Source of the DNA: Epithemia pelagica
Lineage: Eukaryota > Bacillariophyta > Bacillariophyceae > Surirellales > Surirellaceae
NCBI GenBank assembly: GCA_946965045.2
Contig: OX337233.1
Location: 1,054,001-1,118,000 of the forward strand
DNA: 64,000 nucleotides
Reading direction: 5' to 3'
In this document: piece by piece, positions 20,164-30,576 of the stretch
Layout of the letters: each line of letters opens with the position of its first letter
Position numbering within the stretch: the stretch's first letter is position 1
Position numbers and translations under genes: made by a program
The notes under the pieces: model-generated
Databases searched by the model: none
What the model was told of the DNA's origin: nothing
What the model saw: only the letters and a program-made list of their open reading frames with translations

Positions 20164-21654
20164 TTTGTTTCTCCTTGTCGGATGACTTGCCACCTTCTTT
20201 GGTTTGTCGCAAGGTCCATTCACGTTGACCCTTCTTTCGATCAAAGAACTGATATCGTACATGATCGCTCGACTTGTCCAGCATATCCTGGGGAACCATT
20301 CCCAATATTTTGACAATCTTTTGCATTTGGTCAAATTGGTCCGATCCCGAGAAGAGCGGTTCTCCCGTGTGCATTTCCACCAGTATACAACCCAAACTCC
20401 ACATGTCAATTGCTACCGAATAGGGAAGACCCAACATAACTTCGGGTGATCGGTAGAATCGACTTTGAATGTAGGAATACATTCGTTTGTTGGACCGACA
20501 GGACGATCCGAAATCAATGACTTTGACTCCACTCTTCTTTGGATGGCGCAGTAATATATTTTCCGGTTTTAAATCGCAATGTATCACATCGACATCCGGC
20601 CGGGCCAAAAAGGCCAAGGCGCGCAACACTTGTTTCGCAAATTTTCGTATCAGACTCAACGAGACACCACCAAACTGAGTGTTCTTGAGCAATTCGTACA
20701 GATTGAGTGATAACATTTCAAACACCAAACACTGATGGTTCCGATACATGAAATGCGTCAAGAGTCGGACTGAACAAACGAGAAAGAACGGCACTATCGT
20801 TAGACAAACCGCCCGCGACAACACACTAAGCGTAGAACTGTGACCAAACGACAGTGGGGTCCACCACTGCAGCGTAACAAATCACACTTGTAGTGTTGTT
20901 GTGATACGTACCAATGTTATGTTGATCGCCTCTATCCTTGTCACACAAATGCGTCAAAAGTTCAATTTCCGTCTTGGCTTGCATCAAAAAGGGTTTTTTG
21001 GATTTGATAATCTTAATGGCCACTTCTTGATGCGTCTCCAAATCTTCCGCACGGACCACTTGTCCAAAGGATCCCTTCCCAATCCGTTCCTTGATTTGGT
21101 ACCGATTGAAAATGACTTCGTTGGTCGTAATGATATAATCGTAATTTTCATCGTCCCATCCATTGTTGTTGGCACCACCCGGTCCTTTTTTGGCCGCATG
21201 GGATGTTGCGTGCTGCTGATGATGATTGTTTGGGTTGCTAGTAGTATTGTTGGTAATGGTTTGGGCCACATCGCGTGATTTTCGACGGGCGGCATCCCGA
21301 TCTTCGTAGTAGACGGTATTAATGTGTTTGTAGGTATCAATCAAACTCACCGACATTTTGATCAAGGGACGTTCCGACGGCAATCGACCCATGGGTGGAG
21401 GCGCTGGAATCCCTTGTTGTGGTTGTGGATGCAAGGAGGCGGACGAGACAAGGCCATCGCCCGCCGCTGCGGTTGCCACCATAGCATGTTGCAGCTGTTG
21501 TTGTTGTTGTTGTTGTTCATAGAGCAATCCTCCACCGACGATTCCATGTTGTTGTTGTTGTGGTAATGGTGGTTGTTGTGGCAGTGGTGGATAGGGTTGT
21601 CGTTGTGCTGGTTGTTGCCTGTTGCGAAAAATAGGTTTGCTGTTGTTGTTGTTG
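19817..21654 (-). CDS. DYRK1-type protein kinase, 5' end in gap
   Basis: Dual-specificity tyrosine-regulated kinase, which autophosphorylates a tyrosine in its activation loop and then acts on Ser/Thr. The DYRK-homology box MSVSLIDTYKHINTVYYEDR precedes the catalytic domain. Then come the glycine loop (IGKGSFGQVVRAED), the catalytic lysine (VAIKIIKSKK), HCDLKPENILL, DFGSS and the YxY activation loop YSYIQSRFYRSPEV. Two exons: 20912 and upstream, and 19817-20769, joined across a 142-bp intron (20770-20911, donor gtacgt, acceptor tgttcag) that restores NIVRLLTHFMYRNH. A polyglutamine insert follows KEKQ near 20150 and more Gln/Asn-rich sequence lies at the N-terminus, which runs into the assembly gap. 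The start codon is not visible. Divergent from SEC15, so the two promoters share the gap region. Nearest family members act in the nucleus and cytoplasm in growth control. Confidence 0.93.
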
Positions 21655-21854
21655 NNNNNNNNNNNNNNNNNNNNNNNNNNNNNNNNNNNNNNNNNNNNNN
21701 NNNNNNNNNNNNNNNNNNNNNNNNNNNNNNNNNNNNNNNNNNNNNNNNNNNNNNNNNNNNNNNNNNNNNNNNNNNNNNNNNNNNNNNNNNNNNNNNNNNN
21801 NNNNNNNNNNNNNNNNNNNNNNNNNNNNNNNNNNNNNNNNNNNNNNNNNNNNNN
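21655..21854. other. Assembly gap, 200 N
   Basis: Exactly 200 unknown bases, a conventional placeholder, so the true size is unknown. It begins inside a (GTT)n tract that codes Asn/Gln repeats of the kinase, which probably caused the break. Confidence 0.98.
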
Positions 21855-21883
21855 CACCCACGAGTATCCTCCTCATCCTCACA

Positions 21884-24800
21884 ATGGGTGTCACGACACG
21901 AGATGGATGGACGACGGATCTGGTGGAATCCTCCACCACCAATCATCCTGCCACGACTTCGAGTAGTAGCGGTGGTGGTCCGGTCACGATGCGATCACGA
22001 CGTCGTCGAGAAGAAGCCGTCCGACGATTGGTGGCCGAAGTCCAAGCGCAAGATACGACCGCTGTGGGTTCCACCACCAATAACAACACCACTACTACCA
22101 ACAATAACAATACGACCACGGACACGGCCGACGGTGCCACGCCGTCCTCGACCTGGATGCATCCGGAAACCCACGATTGGTTGGTGGCCAGTGTGACGGC
22201 GGCCGCCTTGGAAAAGGGGTTGGATCGCGAGTTGCATACGGCGTTGGTCCAAGAAGCCAAGGACAATGCCAGTCGGATTGGTCAAATTTGTCAAGATCAT
22301 GCCGATGTGTTTTTGGACAGTGTCGCGGCCGTGGCCGCCTTGGGACATCCCGCCAAGGCCTTGTCGCAGGGCTTGTTGGAAGCCCAACAGGCCTTGCAAG
22401 AGGACACGGCCGGACCGCTCTTGCAGGCGTCGCAATGGCAAGCCGAGGCCTTGAATTCCTGGCAACGGGCCCAAACGCTCTGGGCCATGGTCCAAGCCTC
22501 TCGATCCACGGCCTTGCAATTGGAAACGGCCCGCAAACAAGCCGCCGCTGGACGACCGCGTGCGGCCCTCTTGGCCGTGGAACAGGCTCGCACCCAATTG
22601 GCACGGCCCATGCATACTCTCTTGACCGCCGAACAACAACGACAAGCACAAGCACAACAACAAGCACAAGCGCACGGTCCTCGCCACTCCAAATCGCTCG
22701 AGGATTCCGGCAATCCAACAGACGGCCTCGTCTTTTCCTTACCAGCTCTGGATGCCAAAAAAACCTTGTTGGAGACGCCCTTTGGCCAACGGGCCAGTGT
22801 CTGGTTGCCCAAAATTGAAACCGAAGTCTACATGGGAGCCCGTCGTCAATTGAACAAGTGGTTTTTGCAATTGCGATCGGGCGGGGAAGGCAGCAAGGCG
22901 GGGACGGCCGTCTTGCGACAGTGCAGTACCAGTTTGGCTGTGGGACCGGGACATTTGGGCTTGGGCGGTCAAGTGCCAGCCTCGTATGTGTGGCGGGCCA
23001 AGACGGCCGACAATTTGTTGGCCCGTACGCACTTGTCGGGCAAGGTGGCCCGGGCCCTGCGCCATGGCTATTGGTTGGACCGTGATGCGCCCGCCGAAGC
23101 CGAACGCTTGGCCCACAATAACCATCAGCAGTACGAAGGCGTGCGACGCAAGGCCCAAGCCATTGCCGCTGCCTTTGGATGGTACCGGTGTTGGGATGCC
23201 GGAAACACGGTCTTGATTGATCCGGCCGACATTGTTTCCGAAGCCGAATCCAGTTTGCAAGCGCGCCTGGGGGGTGGACCGGGCAGTGGCGGTGCTGGTT
23301 CCGGCAGTGGCGGCAGCGATGGCTTGGCTGGCAGTCGTCATGGACCGGGTGGGTCCAGTGGTGGTGGTGGCAGTGATGGCGGTTTGACCGGAAGTCGTCA
23401 TGGTCCCACGGCGAGTAGCAGCAAACGATCCTTGGGATTTCGAGCCAGTACCAATTCCAAATCGCAAGCCTTTGCCGAAATTTCCGGTGGGGCCTTGGGA
23501 GAACCCACCACCACCAACAGCGGCAGCAGCAACAGCAACAACAAGAAGGCCGCGGCGGGAAGTTCGTCGTCGGCCTTGCAATGGACCAAGGCACTCTTTC
23601 CCAGCATCTTGTACGAAACCACGGCGGCCAATGCCAAGGTGGAAGATGCCTTGTTGTTGGCCTTGCCCGAATCGGTCCATCCCGTTCGACGAGCTGAATT
23701 GGCCTTTACCTTGTTGGGCAAGGCCGAAGAATTTGTCCAGTATTACGAACAAAATCGATTTGGAGAAATCAAGGTGGGCGATGGCAAGGACTCGACGTCC
23801 TCCAATAACAAAACGGCGGGTGGCGGTGGGGAACGCAAATCCTATCTGTCCTCCTTGACGGGGGACGATGTCACGGTTGGTAACGATCGCATCTTTTTTG
23901 TCAAAACCTTTCCCCACTTGTGTGCCTCCGTGGCTGGCTTTAGTGCCGTCGAAGCAGCCTTGGAATTGGGAACCTTTGAACACGACGACGACACGGACAC
24001 GGACGACAACACGAAGAAGAAAAAGGGCGATGGTACCGCCGATGATTATTATTCCTATGGTGGTGCTGCTGGTGCCTCGAGTACCATGGGGACCGCCACC
24101 ACCGTGACGGGAACCACCGCCACGGGGACCACCAAAACTAGCACGAGTGGTGGCGCGGCGGGTGGTTCGTCCTCTTCGGCCAACTCGAAATCGGCCATGT
24201 CCAGTAGTTTGTTTCGAGAATCCTCGGAACGGTACGAACGTGCCTTGATTACGGAATTGGGGACCCTGGTCCAAAGTCGCGCCAACAAGGCCTCCTTGAT
24301 TCATTTGGTCCAAGCCTCACACTTGTTGGCCTCCTTACGAGCTGCCCTCAAGGTGGTGCATCCGTCCTCGTCGGCCCGACGGTACGATCGGGATTGTCTC
24401 ACCTTGGGCAAGGATGTCCATGTCACCTTTATGAAATTGGCCCAAGAAGAACAATTGCAAGCGACCGCCTCCATTGTCGCCGACGACCCCAAGGTTCCCG
24501 TCTTGGTGACGGACTTGTTTGCCTCGAAACGAGGAGGTGGGTTGGGATTTTTGGCCAGCAATCCAACCAGCAATCCATCCACTACTACAAACAATGCCTC
24601 GGGAGGTGTCGGAGTTCCCGAACCCGAAGAAATGGGTTTGCCCTTTGGATTGCATCACATGAAGCAGCGTCCACCAGAAACCACACCCGACGGTAAATCC
24701 GCCAGTAGTAGCAAGACGACCCGTCGATCCTTACCCGTGGACGATGCCTATACCTTTTCCTCGTCGGTTCCGACCGTCTTGCGATTGATTCATGCCCGTG

Positions 24801-25834
24801 CCATTGCGACCGCAACCTTTGCCTTGAATCAATTGGACATGGGACAAGCCTTTCCGGAAAAGAGCAATGGTGGAAGTGACGCGGCCGGCTTTGTCTTGGA
24901 TTGTGTGGAAGAATGCATCAATGTAGCCGCGGTCGGAATGAAGGATTCAGATCATACCGTCGATGAAGGATCGGTCGAAAAGGCGGTTCAAGTCATGGCC
25001 AATATTACCGCCTTGCAACATACGTTGCCCCGTGTCTTTGCCACCTTGATTCGGGGTATGACCCATATCGGATTGATTCCGGCACAGGAATTGGAAGAAA
25101 CGGTGGCCTACGCCGAACGGACTCTCAAGGCGGCCGACAAGGCCTGCGATGCCCAAATTGGATCGACCTATAGTTTGGTCTATGAAATTTGTCGGACTCG
25201 CATGGATTCGCATGTGACCTTTGCCTTGGAAAACTTTAATTGGGTGGCCAAGAGCATTCGCGAAAAGCCCAATGCCTATACCGAAGGTTTGATTGGCTAT
25301 TTGCGCAGTGTCTTCAACTCGTTGGGTCCCATGGATGAAGGATCACGAGCGGGACTGCATTTCTCGTGTTGTGGACACGTGTCGGAACGATTGGTGCAAC
25401 TCTTTTCCGGTAAGGTCGGTGACACGGCGAGTATGGATACCTCTGGCATTACTCCCATTACGCGTATTGATGCCTTTGGAATCAAGAATTTGCAAACGGA
25501 TTGTGGCGAATTGGAAAAGTTTGCCGATTCCACCGGGATTCCGCAATTGCGTGATTGCTTTAGTGAATTGCGAACCTTGACCACGTTTTTGTTGGACAAG
25601 GAATTGCCCGTCTTGGTGCAACCGGATCAAGTCCAGGCCCGGCGCCGCAAGTATCCCATTTTGAGTTTGGAAAAGGTGGGCAATGTCTTGGAAAAGTACG
25701 TGGGTACGGGCTTGGGGGACAAACTGTTAATGGGTGGTGATCGGAGTGGGGCACGGGCCGCCGATTTGCTCATGATTGACAAGAAGGAGTTGCCGGCCTT
25801 GATCAAAGTCGTGCGGGCCCAACAATTTAGTTGA
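21884..25834 (+). CDS. SEC15: Exocyst subunit Sec15 (EXOC6)
   Basis: Exocyst component of 1316 residues, intronless from ATG 21884. The exocyst tethers secretory vesicles to the plasma membrane; Sec15 is the subunit that binds the Rab GTPase on the vesicle. The N-terminal helical region (about 115-250) carries SRIGQICQDHADVFLDSV and RPRAALLAVEQARTQL, matching the Sec15 layout of coiled segment plus helical bundle. The C-terminal part (about 1120-1316) holds DCFSELRTLTTFLLDKELPV and YPILSLEKVGNVLEKY, the characteristic Sec15 end. It is about 500 residues longer than animal and yeast proteins, because of Gly/Ser/Asn/Asp low-complexity inserts at about 465-570, 640-660 and 700-770. The true start could lie in the gap. 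Alternative: another CATCHR-family tether, less likely. Confidence 0.75.
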   Translation: MGVTTRDGWTTDLVESSTTNHPATTSSSSGGGPVTMRSRRRREEAVRRLVAEVQAQDTTAVGSTTNNNTTTTNNNNTTTDTADGATPSSTWMHPETHDWLVASVTAAALEKGLDRELHTALVQEAKDNASRIGQICQDHADVFLDSVAAVAALGHPAKALSQGLLEAQQALQEDTAGPLLQASQWQAEALNSWQRAQTLWAMVQASRSTALQLETARKQAAAGRPRAALLAVEQARTQLARPMHTLLTAEQQRQAQAQQQAQAHGPRHSKSLEDSGNPTDGLVFSLPALDAKKTLLETPFGQRASVWLPKIETEVYMGARRQLNKWFLQLRSGGEGSKAGTAVLRQCSTSLAVGPGHLGLGGQVPASYVWRAKTADNLLARTHLSGKVARALRHGYWLDRDAPAEAERLAHNNHQQYEGVRRKAQAIAAAFGWYRCWDAGNTVLIDPADIVSEAESSLQARLGGGPGSGGAGSGSGGSDGLAGSRHGPGGSSGGGGSDGGLTGSRHGPTASSSKRSLGFRASTNSKSQAFAEISGGALGEPTTTNSGSSNSNNKKAAAGSSSSALQWTKALFPSILYETTAANAKVEDALLLALPESVHPVRRAELAFTLLGKAEEFVQYYEQNRFGEIKVGDGKDSTSSNNKTAGGGGERKSYLSSLTGDDVTVGNDRIFFVKTFPHLCASVAGFSAVEAALELGTFEHDDDTDTDDNTKKKKGDGTADDYYSYGGAAGASSTMGTATTVTGTTATGTTKTSTSGGAAGGSSSSANSKSAMSSSLFRESSERYERALITELGTLVQSRANKASLIHLVQASHLLASLRAALKVVHPSSSARRYDRDCLTLGKDVHVTFMKLAQEEQLQATASIVADDPKVPVLVTDLFASKRGGGLGFLASNPTSNPSTTTNNASGGVGVPEPEEMGLPFGLHHMKQRPPETTPDGKSASSSKTTRRSLPVDDAYTFSSSVPTVLRLIHARAIATATFALNQLDMGQAFPEKSNGGSDAAGFVLDCVEECINVAAVGMKDSDHTVDEGSVEKAVQVMANITALQHTLPRVFATLIRGMTHIGLIPAQELEETVAYAERTLKAADKACDAQIGSTYSLVYEICRTRMDSHVTFALENFNWVAKSIREKPNAYTEGLIGYLRSVFNSLGPMDEGSRAGLHFSCCGHVSERLVQLFSGKVGDTASMDTSGITPITRIDAFGIKNLQTDCGELEKFADSTGIPQLRDCFSELRTLTTFLLDKELPVLVQPDQVQARRRKYPILSLEKVGNVLEKYVGTGLGDKLLMGGDRSGARAADLLMIDKKELPALIKVVRAQQFS

Positions 25835-26487
25835 GACAAACCAGTAGCCGGCAAAAACAATACATCTCTACTAGCAGTATTCCTTCCATTGCGTTTCGTT
25901 GTCGTCCTTTCGTGTACCAACATAGCTAGATGTCGACTCTTTTCCGGGGCAACATCACCAACAGGACTCCCTGGAGAATCGAAATCTAGGGTTATCTGTT
26001 GACTATGTATCTAAAACCCCGTCGCGAAAGAAATATACGCGACCTACAAGCGACACGACCAACGGACGATGGACACGACGGTCGGCCGGCGTGGTCCTTC
26101 CGTCACGTCGGACAAGGGAACGGCTCACATTTCCCATCAACTCACAACAGTCAACAACAACCACACCAACCAAGCGAGAACCAAGAAATACATCATCATC
26201 GTAATACTACATTCATACAAAGCCAATCCAAACAACGTTCCATCCTCCTCCAGAATTGCACAGACTGTTGGAACAACCACAAAGTGCTTGTGGTTCGAAG
26301 CTCTATTGATTCGGCGAGTGTGTGTGTGTCACGTGTCACACCAATGACACCCAGCACCCCTTCCCGGAAGAAGTAGCACCTACAAATACCCTTCAGCCTT
26401 GGAGCACCGTTCAAGAACAACAACAACCACCGCCAAAACGCAATCTCCCATAGTTTGTTCTACGACTCAAGTTGGTATCATTGGACC
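25835..26487. other. SEC15-CDC16 spacer
   Basis: 653 bases containing the SEC15 3' region and the CDC16 promoter. (CAA)-rich tracts near 26145-26165 and 26415-26430 and a short TG run at 26318-26328. No gene or RNA recognised. Confidence 0.5.
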
Positions 26488-29400
26488 ATGAGAAACAACA
26501 ACAATCACGATCCTCCCCCCGACCGTGCGAGTTCGACGACTGCCACCAACAATCCTCCGCCCCGTGCGGTTTCGACCCGGTTGAGTTTGGAAGGCACACC
26601 GTCGGCGTCGTTAGTGTCATCGCGAGGAACCACGGCGGCCACCGCCACGGGAGGCACCACGGGTGTCTCTCCCTACAATCGAGGACGATGGCAGCGGACC
26701 CGCTTTTTTGAAAGTCATTCTGCCACTTCCACGAATAATAACCACAACCACAATCCGAGTGCGGGTACTACCAGTCAGGGAGGAGGACTGTCGGATCCCT
26801 CCTCTCAACCACACGCACGACCACCGAGCCACGAAACACCCGTGCCACCACCTCACCATGACGACAACGACAACGACAAGGACGAGCCTCTTGTTTCCCA
26901 AAAGGTCGACGACCATGGTCCCATGAATTTGCCTCAGTTGCGCCAATGGATCCAACAGTCCTTGTGGGAAGCTCCCGAAGAAGCCACGTATTTGGCCCGA
27001 TTGCTTCTCAGTCAACATGCCTCTCCCACCCATCCAACCAACCAACATGCCCCGGACGTGTATTATTATCACGACGTGTTGCTCTTGGCACAAGCCTATC
27101 ACATGTCTCGACAATATGGCAATTGTTGGAGATTGTTGCATCAACAAACGTCACTGGTCGGTCTTCCACCTCCTCCTCCTTCGTCCCAACATTGTACCAC
27201 TGCCTCTACACCTACTTTTCATCCAACCTGGACGGAATGGGTCCAAGGCTTGCTCTTGGCCTGCCAATCCTTGGCGGCCTTGCACGATTGGACCACACTC
27301 TTGGAATTGCTCGAATCCGTCTGTCGCTTGTCCTCGTCGTCCTCGTCGTCGTCCACCCATGACGCGACGGCCTTTGCCCCCCATTTTAGCAATTTTTCGC
27401 AAGCCCGTGGTCCCGGTTGGGACGATCCATCGTCCTCCTCCTATTCTTATTATTATTCACGACCCTTGGAAGACGAGGACGAGTATGGATGGGACGTTTG
27501 GTACGAGACATGGACGCAAGAATTGCATCGCGAAGCGCAGCAACAACAAACACAACAACAGCATCACGATGGTCCCACCACGGTACCGACTGTGGCAACT
27601 CCCGACGATCGCGTCCATCCCTTGGCCCGCTTGTGTACCTGGCGCGGACGAGCCTCGTACGAAACGGGTCATGTGTTGCGTGCCACCGTGTATTGGACCC
27701 GCGCCTTGCACTTGGATGGTCGAGCCTTGCAAGCCTATGCCGGATTGCTCGATCATCAATTGTGGACGCCGGCGCAAGCCCAAGCCTTTTGTCACGACTT
27801 GCAGCAGCAGCAGCAGCACGACAAGTTCCCCAAAAGTCGTTCCCACCCGGAGCAAGCCACGACGACGACGACCCGTACCACGACGGTCGTGCCTCCCTGG
27901 TTGATTGCCTTGTATTGGACGCGGATTGAAGTGCCCACACAAACACCCACCCGCATTGTGGCGAAGCAACCACGAAACCCGGCCACGACAACGGGCGACA
28001 AGGACGAACCAACTGACAAGGACAACAACAACAACAACAACGACGATGATGATGATGAATCCATGCGCGAGGGTCCCACCACTGCTGTGGGGAGTAGCAG
28101 TTTCTTTTCGACGGTACACGATCCTCGTTGGATGAGTGGTGCCACGTCGGACGAGGCCGACCCGGCCTCGTCCTTGTTGGATGCCTCGTCCATTGCCATG
28201 GTATCGTCTCCCACCACCCATGCGGCCGGAACCACTCATTCTCATCCTCATGGTGGTGGTGCCACGACCTCGAATGCCTTGTTTGCGTCTCCCTCGGCAC
28301 CCGAAACGGCCGACGATACGGATCCACAACACCACCAACAGTTGCTGCAAGTTCAAGTGGACCAAGCCTTTGACGATTTGCAAACCGTGTACCAGTTGCA
28401 AAAGGCACCTCAAGTATTGGCCATGGCCGCCCAACGCGCCTATCGTCGCTATCAATGGAAACGTGTCTTGCAGTATTGTCACGAATTGGCCCAATTGGAT
28501 CCCACCATGTTGCAACCCGGAAGCGACTCGGCGAGTGGGACGAGTATGAGCAGCAGTGGTGCCAGTCGGACTGTCGCCTTTGTCTATGTGGCCGCTCTCT
28601 TGTTGGCCGGTCACAAACGCACCTTGTTTCAAGTGGCCCATACCTGGGTCGAAGCGCAACCACAACAAGCCGCCTCCTGGTTTGCCGTTGGTGCCTATTA
28701 CAGTGCCTGTGGTCGTCCTCACATTGCGCAACGACATTATTGTCGGGCCACCCGCTTGGATCCGCATTGTACCCCGGCCTGGATTGCCTTTGGTTGTGCC
28801 TTTGCCGCCTGCGATGAATCCGATCAAGCCTTGGCCAGTTTTCGCGCCGCCCAACGACTCAGTCCCGGCGAATATCTCAGTCTCTTGTACATGGGCATGG
28901 AATATACGCGGACCAATCATTACAGTTTGGCGCAGACCTTTATTACCACGGCCGTCCAAACCAGTGCCGGAGATCCATTGGGATGGCACGAATTGGGGGT
29001 CTTGGCCCTTCTCAAGGGTCAGTACGAACCAGCCTCGGAATGCTTTGAAAAAGTATTGAGTTTGGTCGTCGTGGTGGACGACGAAGAGGGTGACGACTAC
29101 GACCCGGTCCTGGACGAATACCATCGTGAACCATGCCAAACCAAAGTACAACAGAACCAACCTCGTCGTCGAAGTCATTCTCCTCGTGCCGTTTCGAGTT
29201 TGAACGAATTGGTCGAATTGTGTATGGATCCCTATTGGGAAGCGACCGTCTTTAATTTGGGTCACGCCTTGCGAAAATTGCGTCGCTACGAGGCCGCCTT
29301 GGTCTGTTATGATCGGTGCATTGCCCTGTGTCCGCACCAAGCCTCGGGTTATGCCGCCTTTGCCTTGGTCTGTCAGTGCCTCGACGAGACGGATCGGGCC

Positions 29401-29658
29401 GTCGACTATTATCATCAAGCATTGGCCTGTCAACCCGATCATGCCGTCTCGACCGAGTTGCTTCAACGGGCCTTGGCTGGACCCACGACGAACCATCATC
29501 ATAAATCCACGCCCGTCTTTCCACCCTCGCCGCCGTCTCCCACCACGGTCCCCAATGTTTTGGACTATCCCCATCCCGCATGGTTGGATCCACCCACCAC
29601 CACCACCACGGGTGGTGGTGGGGCCCGACCACGACCGCATTCCTCCGATGTCATCTAA
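26488..29658 (+). CDS. CDC16: APC/C subunit Cdc16 (APC6), TPR protein
   Basis: Tetratricopeptide protein of about 1056 residues, first ATG at 26488 (MRNNNN). Cdc16 is a scaffold subunit of the anaphase-promoting complex, the ubiquitin ligase that drives mitotic exit. The N-terminal helical part, LPQLRQWIQQSLWEAPEEAT then VYYYHDVLLLAQAYHMSRQY, matches the Cdc16 N-terminus. The C-terminal half is a TPR array with GHKRTLFQVAHTWVEAQPQQ, AWIAFGCAFAACDESDQALA, YLSLLYMGMEYTRTNHYSLA and WHELGVLALLKGQYEPASEC, the order seen in Cdc16. It is about 400 residues longer than human CDC16 because of Asn/Asp/Gln/Ser-rich inserts (residues about 10-130, 390-410, 480-610), much as in SEC15 next door. Cdc23 or Cdc27 are alternatives, but the N-terminal match and the SxGEYxxLLYMGMEY block favour Cdc16. 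Confidence 0.8.
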   Translation: MRNNNNHDPPPDRASSTTATNNPPPRAVSTRLSLEGTPSASLVSSRGTTAATATGGTTGVSPYNRGRWQRTRFFESHSATSTNNNHNHNPSAGTTSQGGGLSDPSSQPHARPPSHETPVPPPHHDDNDNDKDEPLVSQKVDDHGPMNLPQLRQWIQQSLWEAPEEATYLARLLLSQHASPTHPTNQHAPDVYYYHDVLLLAQAYHMSRQYGNCWRLLHQQTSLVGLPPPPPSSQHCTTASTPTFHPTWTEWVQGLLLACQSLAALHDWTTLLELLESVCRLSSSSSSSSTHDATAFAPHFSNFSQARGPGWDDPSSSSYSYYYSRPLEDEDEYGWDVWYETWTQELHREAQQQQTQQQHHDGPTTVPTVATPDDRVHPLARLCTWRGRASYETGHVLRATVYWTRALHLDGRALQAYAGLLDHQLWTPAQAQAFCHDLQQQQQHDKFPKSRSHPEQATTTTTRTTTVVPPWLIALYWTRIEVPTQTPTRIVAKQPRNPATTTGDKDEPTDKDNNNNNNDDDDDESMREGPTTAVGSSSFFSTVHDPRWMSGATSDEADPASSLLDASSIAMVSSPTTHAAGTTHSHPHGGGATTSNALFASPSAPETADDTDPQHHQQLLQVQVDQAFDDLQTVYQLQKAPQVLAMAAQRAYRRYQWKRVLQYCHELAQLDPTMLQPGSDSASGTSMSSSGASRTVAFVYVAALLLAGHKRTLFQVAHTWVEAQPQQAASWFAVGAYYSACGRPHIAQRHYCRATRLDPHCTPAWIAFGCAFAACDESDQALASFRAAQRLSPGEYLSLLYMGMEYTRTNHYSLAQTFITTAVQTSAGDPLGWHELGVLALLKGQYEPASECFEKVLSLVVVVDDEEGDDYDPVLDEYHREPCQTKVQQNQPRRRSHSPRAVSSLNELVELCMDPYWEATVFNLGHALRKLRRYEAALVCYDRCIALCPHQASGYAAFALVCQCLDETDRAVDYYHQALACQPDHAVSTELLQRALAGPTTNHHHKSTPVFPPSPPSPTTVPNVLDYPHPAWLDPPTTTTTGGGGARPRPHSSDVI

Positions 29659-30108
29659 GACGACGACGGCTGTGGAAACAAACACTGCAGTAGACAGACA
29701 CGATAGGAAGGATGGAGCAAGAAACGTGCTGGGTTTGTATGTTCATGGCTCTAGGAACTTGCTTCTTCTTGGCGCGCTCTCAAAACTCTGAAATAGGAAA
29801 TAGGTATAGAGATATCCGTAAAACTCCTCTAAGTACAGAGTAAGCTTTTTCTATGTCTATTTCGTTGCGCAAAACTCTCTGCGACACTACAATCCCATTG
29901 AGAGTTCACCTCCTGGTAGGACGCCATCTTGTTCGGGTCACTACTGTGTGCCATTTCCGATACTGTGAGAAATAGAAATGTGTCGCACCCATACATAAAA
30001 AAGCATTTGCCCCAAAGACGACACCGTTTGAGATCCACACAAGTTTTGGCAGGATCAGGATGATGATGGATGCGTGTGGTCCATGCCAGGCACCAACAAC
30101 CTACCTCT
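29659..30108. other. Intergenic, no supported gene
   Basis: 450 bases between convergent CDC16 and the small membrane-protein gene, presumably their 3' untranslated regions. Nothing recognisable. Confidence 0.5.
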
Positions 30109-30576
30109 CTAGGTACTACTTACAAGCAGGATCGAGACTGCGACAGTCCCCACAAGAAGAAGAAGGAGGGTCATCCCCACGGACCACCTCGTCGTGCCAA
30201 ATAGGAACATGCGCATGGCCGAATTCTCATGATCTGCAGCACCACCGCAACAGACTTCTCCTTCCGTGGCAATGGGTTCCCCCGGTGCGGGACGAATGAC
30301 ATCCAAGGGCGGTTGTCCATTGGAGGCACAGACATAGCCCGGTCGTCGGGTTGCCCCATTGCCAATGTCTCCCACAATGACACCGCCCACCAGCAAACAT
30401 TCTTGTCGTGTCAAGACTGCGTTTGCTGGATGCAGCAACAACAGGAACAATACTGCCAGGATGCCCACTACCGGCCACACCCAGCAACTACTCCTTGGAC
30501 GACGGCGATTCCCAAACGGAGACACTCCATGAGAACGAGACAACACGGAGAGTCCTCGTCGTCGTGGATCCACCAT
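30109..30576 (-). CDS. Small double-anchored cysteine protein
   Basis: 155 residues, ATG at 30576. An N-terminal basic stretch is followed by a hydrophobic segment (about 33-49, VVGILAVLFLLLL) ending PANA, a possible signal-peptidase site. The lumenal or extracellular part has cysteines at 60, 83, 109 and 110, with GGVIVGDIGNGATRRPGY and GEPIATEGEVCCG, a compact Cys/Gly module with a terminal CC. The C-terminus is a second membrane segment (about 133-154). So it is probably a type I membrane protein with a small disulfide-bonded domain. I do not recognise a family with certainty. No introns seen. Confidence 0.55.
   Translation of the reverse strand: MVDPRRRGLSVLSRSHGVSPFGNRRRPRSSCWVWPVVGILAVLFLLLLHPANAVLTRQECLLVGGVIVGDIGNGATRRPGYVCASNGQPPLDVIRPAPGEPIATEGEVCCGGAADHENSAMRMFLFGTTRWSVGMTLLLLLVGTVAVSILLVSST

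Noticed and set aside
22095..24313. Long minus-strand open frames opposite SEC15 (about 500 and 524 codons)
   Set aside because: Produced by the strong codon bias and Gly/Ser repeats of SEC15 on the other strand; compositions are Arg/Pro/Gly-rich with no domain.
27386..29685. Minus-strand frames of 742 and 425 codons opposite CDC16
   Set aside because: Antisense shadows of a biased, repeat-rich gene; the plus frame has a clear TPR array.
29829..30038. 69-codon minus-strand frame between CDC16 and the small membrane protein
   Set aside because: Too short, no signal, no homology I recognise; likely chance.
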